Part shown: piece by piece, positions 26,301 to 31,327 of the stretch
Position numbering within the stretch: position 1 is the stretch's first letter
Layout: the number at the start of each line of letters is the position of its first letter
DNA from: a virus
Strand: one strand, 5' to 3'
IMG/VR virus record: IMGVR_UViG_3300025889_000577
Location: 1 to 31,327 of that record
DNA: 31,327 bases
Notes under the pieces: generated by a model
What the model saw: the letters and a program-made list of their open reading frames with translations, nothing else
Told to the model about the DNA's origin: nothing
Databases searched by the model: none
Program-made: the position numbers and the translations under genes

Positions 26301-26531
26301 ATGGTAAATGACGAAATTAAATTTGTTATATATAATAATAATATTACCTTAGATGGTGAAAGGTTAACTATAACAAGAAACAAAAAAGAAGTATACAATA
26401 ATACGTTTACGGAAGTTGATTACGATTATAGTAATTTCGTTTTTAGTTGTACAGGTGGAGATGTTGTAAAGATTCCTAAGCTTGCTTTAAAAAAGTGTTC
26501 AATAAAGATTGATAATGGGGAACAAGAATAG
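26301..26531 (+). CDS. Hypothetical protein, 76 aa
   Basis: A small, beta-rich protein (EIKFVIYNNNITLDGERLTI, VFSCTGGDVVKIPKLA) without a known family. It overlaps the PhoH gene by 17 bases. No good promoter is seen between the terminator at 26245 and its start. Confidence 0.6.
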   Translation: MVNDEIKFVIYNNNITLDGERLTITRNKKEVYNNTFTEVDYDYSNFVFSCTGGDVVKIPKLALKKCSIKIDNGEQE

Positions 26532-27270
26532 ACCTACAAAAAAATTAACAGATGAGGATATTGAGGGGTTAGACGAGTATGAAAGTTTATCCCAAAAATC
26601 TTCAAAGATAGACATACTTAATAGATTAGATAAGTTTTTTAAGCCTAATCAAAAACAAATTGATTTTATAAAAACTATAGATAAATCTATTATAACAATA
26701 TGTCATGGTTCGGCTGGTACAGGTAAATCTATAACAGCTTTGTATAGAGGTTTACATCAGTCTATAAAAGAGAATATGAGGCTTGTATTGATTAGGCCTA
26801 TTTTTGAATCAGCATCTCAAGGACTTGGTTTCTTACCTGGTGAATTGGAAGATAAAATAGAACCACATTTTAAAGCCTTTCAGTATACGCTTGATGAATT
26901 AATTGGTAGATCAAATACCAATGATTTAATTGAGTCTGGAAAAATAAAATTTGAACTATTAAATTATCTAAGAGGTGCAACATTAAATAATTCAATAATT
27001 ATATGTGATGAAGCACAGAATATGACAGTTGATGAAATGATATTAGCAACAACTAGATTAGGAAGAAGTTCTAAGATAATTTTTACAGGAGATTTTTATC
27101 AGTCAGATTTAAGAAAAGCTAAAGGTTCTATAATGGAATTTGGTGATATGATAAAAAGTATAGAAGGAGTTAATAAATTTACTTTTACTAATAAGGATGT
27201 AGTAAGAAATCCAATATTAGTAGAAGTTACAAAGGCGTGGGAAGAATACAAGGAAAAGAAGAACTTGTAA
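26515..27270 (+). CDS. phoH: PhoH-family P-loop ATPase
   Basis: A 251-residue PhoH-like protein. The Walker A motif GSAGTGKS is at 65-72 (preceded by IITICH) and Walker B is IIICDEAQNMT, the DEAQN form typical of PhoH; between them lies LIRPIFESASQGLGFLPGEL, the conserved PhoH block (V.RP......lGFLPGdleeK). TGDFYQSDL follows as sensor. The start is the ATG at 26515; a TTG two codons upstream is rejected. Many marine phages carry phoH; the function is not settled, with RNA helicase or nuclease activity reported for related proteins. Genes for ribonucleotide reductase follow. Confidence 0.9.
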   Translation: MGNKNRPTKKLTDEDIEGLDEYESLSQKSSKIDILNRLDKFFKPNQKQIDFIKTIDKSIITICHGSAGTGKSITALYRGLHQSIKENMRLVLIRPIFESASQGLGFLPGELEDKIEPHFKAFQYTLDELIGRSNTNDLIESGKIKFELLNYLRGATLNNSIIICDEAQNMTVDEMILATTRLGRSSKIIFTGDFYQSDLRKAKGSIMEFGDMIKSIEGVNKFTFTNKDVVRNPILVEVTKAWEEYKEKKNL

Positions 27271-27294
27271 TTTATTAAAAAATATTTGTATGAG

Positions 27295-27323
27295 CCCCTT
27301 ACAAATTTAGTGAGGGGTTTTTT
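27295..27323 (+). terminator. Rho-independent terminator or attenuator before nrdB
   Basis: CCCCTTAC (27295-27302) and GTGAGGGG (27310-27317) form an 8-bp stem with one G-U pair around AAATTTA, followed by six T. It lies only 22 bases before the nrdB start, with no promoter in between, so nrdB may depend on read-through. Confidence 0.85.
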
Positions 27324-27345
27324 AACCTCTAAAATTAAAAGAAAT

Positions 27346-28356
27346 ATGGGATTATTTGATGAAAGAGTGGAGTATAAACCATTTGAGTATCCAGAGTATT
27401 ATACTAAAGGTTGGTTACCTCAAGCACAGGCTTTTTGGTTACATACAGAAATATCTATGCAAGGTGATATAAAGGATTGGAACGAAAATCTAACTAAAGA
27501 AGAAAAGAATTTAGTAGGTAATATACTATTAGGATTTGCTCAAACTGAATGTGCTGTTAGTGATTATTGGACAGGTATGGTTACTAATTGGTTTCCAAAG
27601 CATGAGATAAAGCAAATGGCTATGATATTTGGATCACAAGAGACAATACATGCAACAGCTTACTCATACTTAAATGAAACACTTGGGTTAGAAGATTTTA
27701 AAGCATTTCTACATGAACCATCTATAGCTGATAAATTTGAATACTTAATGTCTACATCAAATAATTGGACTCATTCAGAATTATCTTCTGTACCAAAGGC
27801 TAGAAAAGAGGTTGCTAAATCTTTAGCTATTTTCTCAGCATTTGCAGAAGGTGTTTCTCTATATAGTTCTTTTGCTGTTTTATACTCATTTCAAATGAGA
27901 AACATGTTAAAAGGTATAGGTCAACAGATGAAGTGGTCAGTAAGAGATGAGTCACTACATTCAAGAATGGGTTGTCAGTTATTTAGACATATGTGCCAAG
28001 AGTACACAGATTTAAGTGAATTGGTTAAAGCTGATGTCATAAAAGCAGCAAAATTAATGGTTGAAATGGAAATCAAGTTTATTGATAAGATGTTTGAAAT
28101 GGGTGATTTAGAAAATCTTAAAGCTGAAGATTTAAAGAACTTTATAAAACAAAGGGCAAATGAAAAACTTGGAGAGCTAGGTTATAATGCTATTCCTGGT
28201 GGAGATTTTTATTTTGAATATGATGAAGAGTCAGCTAAGAATTTAGAGTGGTTTTATCATCTAACAGGTGGTACTACACATACTGATTTCTTCGCTATAA
28301 GACCTACAGATTATGCAAAAGCAGGAGAAGATGATGATTGGGATGATATATTTTAA
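27346..28356 (+). CDS. nrdB: Ribonucleotide reductase class I, small (beta) subunit
   Basis: Houses the metal centre and radical that start ribonucleotide reduction. The 336-residue protein has the ligand set in order: E68 (QTECAV), E99 and H102 with Y106 as the likely radical tyrosine (QETIHATAY), E168 (FAEGV), E202 and H205 (RDESLH). The start is ATG 27346 (MGLFDERVEY); the open frame continues upstream to 27286 through a terminator, and that extension is rejected. It is followed by nrdA after 12 bases, as a typical phage nrdBA pair. Supplies dNTPs for phage DNA synthesis. Confidence 0.95.
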   Translation: MGLFDERVEYKPFEYPEYYTKGWLPQAQAFWLHTEISMQGDIKDWNENLTKEEKNLVGNILLGFAQTECAVSDYWTGMVTNWFPKHEIKQMAMIFGSQETIHATAYSYLNETLGLEDFKAFLHEPSIADKFEYLMSTSNNWTHSELSSVPKARKEVAKSLAIFSAFAEGVSLYSSFAVLYSFQMRNMLKGIGQQMKWSVRDESLHSRMGCQLFRHMCQEYTDLSELVKADVIKAAKLMVEMEIKFIDKMFEMGDLENLKAEDLKNFIKQRANEKLGELGYNAIPGGDFYFEYDEESAKNLEWFYHLTGGTTHTDFFAIRPTDYAKAGEDDDWDDIF

Positions 28357-28368
28357 AAAAACTAAAAA

Positions 28369-30150
28369 ATGAATGAAGTAAATAAATTATTAGAAAAACT
28401 TAATTGGGAGAGAGGGGTTGATGTACCTGAGTGGGGTTGTACAGATGTTTACCTAAAAACAATATCTAGGGGATATTTATTAGAGGGTGAATCACCTAAG
28501 GATGCTTATTGGAGAGTTAGTACAACAGTAGCCAAAAGATTGGGTAAGCCAGAACTCGCTAGTAAATTCTTTGATTTTATATGGAAGGGTTGGTTGTGTT
28601 TAGCCTCTCCTGTTTTAGCTAACACAGGAACAGAAAGAGGTTTACCGATAAGTTGTTTTGGTATAGATGCAGCAGATAGCATACTAGATATTGGAAATAA
28701 AAATCTAGAGATGATGCTATTAGCAAAGCATGGTGGTGGTGTTGGAATAGGTGTAAATCAGATAAGACCAGCAGGCTCTCCTATAAAAAACAATGGAACA
28801 TCAGATGGTGTAATACCATTTATAAAAATGTATGATTCTACGATACTTGCAACAAATCAAGGTAACGTTAGAAGAGGGGCAGCATCTGTTAACTTAAATA
28901 TAGAGCATAACGATTTTTGGGATTGGTTAGAGATTAGAGAGCCTAAAGGAGATGTTAATAGGCAATGTTTAAATATGCATCAATGTGTTATTGTTTCTAA
29001 TAAGTTTATGCGTATGGTTGAACAGGGTGATGAAGAAGCTAGAAGGAAATGGGCGGCTGTCTTAAGGAAAAGAAGACAGACAGGTGAGCCATATATTATG
29101 TTTAAGGGCAATGTAAATAATCAGAATCCAGATGCGTATAAAAATAATGGTCTTAAAGTCTTTATGACAAACATATGTTCTGAAATTGTTTTACATACTG
29201 ATGAATCTCATTCATTTGTTTGTTGTCTAAGTTCTTTAAATTTAGCAAAATATGATGAGTGGGAAAACACAGATTTGGTATATACAGCAACTTTATTTTT
29301 AGATGGTGTACTTGATGAGTTTATACAAAGAGCTAAATTCATGAAGGGATTTGAAAATACAATAAGGTCAGCTGAGAAAGGTAGGGCGTTAGGTCTAGGT
29401 GTTCTTGGTTGGCACACATACTTACAAGAGAAAGGTATTCCATTTGAGGGTCTAATTGCACAACATCATACAAGAAAAGTATTCTCTCAAATGAAGATAG
29501 AATCTGAGAGAGCATCTAGAGATATGGCTGAAGAATATGGTGAGCCATTATGGTGTGTTGGAACAGGTATGAGGAATACACACTTAAGAGCAATAGCACC
29601 AACTGTTTCTAATTCAAAACTATCTGGTAATGTTTCAGCAGGAATAGAGCCATGGCCAGCTAATGTTTGGACTGAGCAATCAGCTAAGGGTACATTTATT
29701 AGAAAAAACCCAACGCTAGAGAAGTGCTTAAAGAAGATAAAAATAAATAGTAAGGAAATTTGGGATAAGATATTGGAAGATGGAGGTTCGATACTAGGTA
29801 TTGATGAATTAAATGATTGGGGATTTGTTGATGGTAAACTAATCAATAAAGAACAATTTGAAGGTTTTGAATCAGACTTTATTCCATTCAAAGATGTATT
29901 TAAAACATTTAAAGAATTGAACCAACTAGATTTAGTAAAACAAGCTGGTATAAGACAACAGTATATAGATCAATCTGTTTCATTAAACTTAGCATTCCCA
30001 AAAGAAGCTTCTCCAAAATGGATAAACCAAGTTCATATTGAGGCTTGGAAACAGGGTATAAAAACATTATACTACATGAGAACAGAGTCTGTTTTAAGAG
30101 GAGATATAGCCAAAGCAGCTATGGTAGATTGTATAGCCTGTGATGGTTAA
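28369..30150 (+). CDS. nrdA: Ribonucleotide reductase class I, large (alpha) subunit
   Basis: Carries the catalytic site that reduces ribonucleoside diphosphates. Of the active-site residues, C96 (LPISCFG), N268-C270-E272 (TNICSEIV), a Cys after FV (C285/C286) and Y568-Y569 (TLYYMRT) are visible, with a C-terminal redox pair C588/C591 (CIAC) for thioredoxin/glutaredoxin. The protein has 593 residues, shorter than the 760 of E. coli, and lacks the N-terminal ATP cone, so overall activity control by dATP is probably lost. Many phage enzymes share this. Expressed with nrdB. Confidence 0.95.
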   Translation: MNEVNKLLEKLNWERGVDVPEWGCTDVYLKTISRGYLLEGESPKDAYWRVSTTVAKRLGKPELASKFFDFIWKGWLCLASPVLANTGTERGLPISCFGIDAADSILDIGNKNLEMMLLAKHGGGVGIGVNQIRPAGSPIKNNGTSDGVIPFIKMYDSTILATNQGNVRRGAASVNLNIEHNDFWDWLEIREPKGDVNRQCLNMHQCVIVSNKFMRMVEQGDEEARRKWAAVLRKRRQTGEPYIMFKGNVNNQNPDAYKNNGLKVFMTNICSEIVLHTDESHSFVCCLSSLNLAKYDEWENTDLVYTATLFLDGVLDEFIQRAKFMKGFENTIRSAEKGRALGLGVLGWHTYLQEKGIPFEGLIAQHHTRKVFSQMKIESERASRDMAEEYGEPLWCVGTGMRNTHLRAIAPTVSNSKLSGNVSAGIEPWPANVWTEQSAKGTFIRKNPTLEKCLKKIKINSKEIWDKILEDGGSILGIDELNDWGFVDGKLINKEQFEGFESDFIPFKDVFKTFKELNQLDLVKQAGIRQQYIDQSVSLNLAFPKEASPKWINQVHIEAWKQGIKTLYYMRTESVLRGDIAKAAMVDCIACDG

Positions 30151-30174
30151 ATAAAAAAATAGTTTAAATTTTTA

Positions 30175-30207
30175 GGGAGGATTTTTTTGAAAAGTCCTCC
30201 TTTTTTT
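30175..30207 (+). terminator. Rho-independent terminator after nrdA
   Basis: GGAGGA (30176-30181) and TCCTCC (30195-30200) form the core stem, extended by T-A pairs, with seven T following. It ends the nrdBA transcript. Confidence 0.9.
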
Positions 30208-30216
30208 GTAATTTTG
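30187..30216 (+). promoter_or_regulatory. Bacteroidota-type promoter overlapping the terminator
   Basis: TTG (30187-30189, in the terminator loop), 19 bases, TAATTTTG (30209-30216). Transcription would start near 30222, giving a leader of about 14 bases for the gene at 30236. Confidence 0.55.
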
Positions 30217-30235
30217 TAACAAATAAATATATATT

Positions 30236-30418
30236 ATGATAACAACAGTTTTATTAAGATCAAAGGTAATTAATATAGCATTTTGTGCTTTAAAGAAAAG
30301 AGAAAGAGAGTTTACAGTAATACCGACTATTGAAATAGTTGTTCCAAATGACATTGAAGGTTTGTCTTTTGAAATTAGATTTTTAAAATTTTCAATGGGT
30401 ATATTTTTTATAAAATGA
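30236..30418 (+). CDS. Small hypothetical protein, 60 aa
   Basis: MITTVLLRSKVINIAFCALK and TVIPTIEIVVPNDIEGLSFE give alternating beta strands. Basic N-terminal half. Unknown family. Overlaps the next gene by four bases (ATGA). Confidence 0.55.
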   Translation: MITTVLLRSKVINIAFCALKKREREFTVIPTIEIVVPNDIEGLSFEIRFLKFSMGIFFIK

Positions 30419-30990
30419 TAAGAAAGTCTTACGAATGTGAAATGGATGGTTGTAACCAAAAAGTTAGTATAAGGAGTACCTTAAGAACTGGTTCAAATAG
30501 AGGATTAAAGGTTTGTCCATCTTGTAAAATGAGATATGATAAATCAAACCAAACTTATAAAGGCTTAGCTTTAGCTAAAAAGAAAAAAGAGGAAGATAAG
30601 GATTTGGATTGGTACTATAAACATCATATATCTAGATGTGATTCTAGTGAGCAAAGCGGTGTAAAAATATCTCATCCAACAAAGGCTAATATCTGCCATT
30701 TATTTGATAAGAGTAGGCATCCAGAGTTAAGGTATAATAGGTTAAACTTTTTGTATCTAACAATAGACGAACATGCACAATTTGATAATCTTTTATATAC
30801 ACACCAATTTAAGAAATTAGAAGAAGATTTTGAAACTAGTTGGAGAATAGCTATAGGAAGATTTGCTAAGATAATTCCAAATTGTTCATCAAAAACAACT
30901 TTTTACCATAAGATAAGAGATTATTTATATGGTGATGGTCACGATTTTGTACACGATAAGAGTAAATATAAAAAGTATGGCTTGGATTAA
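30415..30990 (+). CDS. Zinc-ribbon / HNH-like nuclease protein
   Basis: A 191-residue protein with an N-terminal zinc ribbon (C8, C13, C34, C37; CPSC) and a C-terminal HNH-like segment: ICHLFDKSRHPELRYNRLNFLYL followed by TIDEHAQFD. The pattern H-x3-K-S-x2-PELRYN-x2-N-x8-H (H95, K99, N111, H120) resembles HNH nucleases of Bacteroidota phages and lambda NinG-like recombination proteins, where the block is usually DHxxxKSxYPELRY. One canonical residue (His or Asp before the first block) is not obvious, so the catalytic state is open. A DNA-binding or junction-cutting role in recombination or replication is inferred. The last 14 bases overlap the next gene. Confidence 0.55.
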   Translation: MIRKSYECEMDGCNQKVSIRSTLRTGSNRGLKVCPSCKMRYDKSNQTYKGLALAKKKKEEDKDLDWYYKHHISRCDSSEQSGVKISHPTKANICHLFDKSRHPELRYNRLNFLYLTIDEHAQFDNLLYTHQFKKLEEDFETSWRIAIGRFAKIIPNCSSKTTFYHKIRDYLYGDGHDFVHDKSKYKKYGLD

Positions 30991-31327
30991 TTTTGAGTAT
31001 TTAGAACAAAAAAAGATGTCCGTATATGATTTTATTATATTACAGACTATAAAACAAAATAAATATGAAGATAGAGAGAAGGATATAGAAAAAATGTGTC
31101 AAAAAGTTGATATATTCTTTTTAGAACAAGAAGGTCTTGTTGATTATATAAAAGGTGATAAATCAGATTCTCAATATAAGAGAATGAGATTATCTAAAAA
31201 AGGAGATTCAATATTAGATGATATATCTACAGCTGGTGTTTTAGAAGAGGATGTAACTGTTTATAATTGGTTGGCTAAGGTTTATAAAAAAGAAGGTAAA
31301 GAGCTTGGCAATATGGCTAAGGGTAAA
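30977..31327 (+). CDS. Truncated gene at window edge, helical/winged-helix-like N-terminus
   Basis: ATG at 30977 opens a frame to the window end without a stop (117 codons visible). It begins MAWINFEYLEQKKMSVYDFI and continues ILQTIKQNKYEDREKDIEKM; later RMRLSKKGDSILDDISTAGV. The helix, helix, LSKKGDSIL arrangement looks like a winged-helix DNA-binding domain of the kind found in replication initiators, but this is only an impression. Start chosen for its overlap with the previous gene and the typical GTATGG context. The rest is outside the window. Confidence 0.7.
   Translation, partial: MAWINFEYLEQKKMSVYDFIILQTIKQNKYEDREKDIEKMCQKVDIFFLEQEGLVDYIKGDKSDSQYKRMRLSKKGDSILDDISTAGVLEEDVTVYNWLAKVYKKEGKELGNMAKGK

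Noticed and set aside
25985-26398. 137-codon minus-strand frame
   Set aside because: It lies opposite the exonuclease gene and a strong + strand terminator, and has no promoter or family resemblance.
27286-27345. N-terminal extension of NrdB
   Set aside because: The extra 20 codons pass through a rho-independent terminator; the conserved protein starts at 27346.
1-31327. CRISPR array, insertion sequence, integrase or attachment site
   Set aside because: No regularly spaced repeats, no transposase or recombinase motifs and no terminal inverted repeats were seen.

Overview
The window is a low-GC (my estimate is roughly 30 percent) stretch of a lytic-type bacteriophage genome whose host is very probably a member of the Bacteroidota, most likely a flavobacterium. 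Two sequence facts support the host call. Recognisable promoters have the Bacteroidota form, TTG, 18 to 20 bases, then TAnnTTTG or TAnnTTTA. Gene starts lack Shine-Dalgarno sequences and are preceded by A-rich stretches ending in TTATG, CTATG or AAGATG. Nearly all genes are on the + strand, tightly packed and often overlapping by 1 to 17 bases. No structural, packaging or lysis genes and no integrase are visible, so this is the early/middle accessory and nucleotide-metabolism part of the genome.

Layout. 1-1590: a secreted protein, a GroES-like co-chaperonin, small unknown genes, and one minus-strand gene with its own promoter. 1590-2857: about 1.27 kb without an obvious gene, holding tandem promoters, a repeated promoter/operator module, a boxA-like element and then about 500 bases dense in hairpins that look like a structured RNA or leader. 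2858-4636: basic proteins, tandem paralogous helical microproteins, a tRNA-like element, a small membrane protein and terminators. 4636-5292: a TerC-family membrane protein. 5347-16094: a long run of small accessory genes (WYL_2-like, DUF6915-like, several widespread phage families of unknown role, zinc-binding microproteins, acidic proteins), interrupted by a compact three-way-junction RNA at 10584-10662 and by a strong terminator plus promoter at 11982-12073.

16155-19759: three paralogous cytosine-5 DNA methyltransferases, then a zinc-binding microprotein and a T4 endonuclease V (DenV)-like pyrimidine-dimer glycosylase in overlapping frames. 19788-23444: small zinc-binding, HTH-like and membrane proteins, a hotdog acyl-CoA thioesterase, a secreted MORN/YwqK-like protein and a HExxH metalloprotease-like protein. 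23441-31327: nucleotide and DNA metabolism: MazG-like pyrophosphohydrolase, PD-(D/E)XK nuclease, DEDDy exonuclease, PhoH ATPase, class I ribonucleotide reductase (NrdB, NrdA), a zinc-ribbon/HNH-like protein and a truncated gene at the right edge.

Together the genes would supply deoxynucleotides (NrdAB, MazG), process and repair DNA (nucleases, DenV), mask it from restriction (three methyltransferases) and modify the host cell (GroES, TerC, thioesterase, membrane microproteins). The least explained parts are the structured RNA candidates (about 2303-2832, 4228-4307, 10584-10662), the leaderless-promoter pattern, and the TGA-interrupted gene at 13234-13497.
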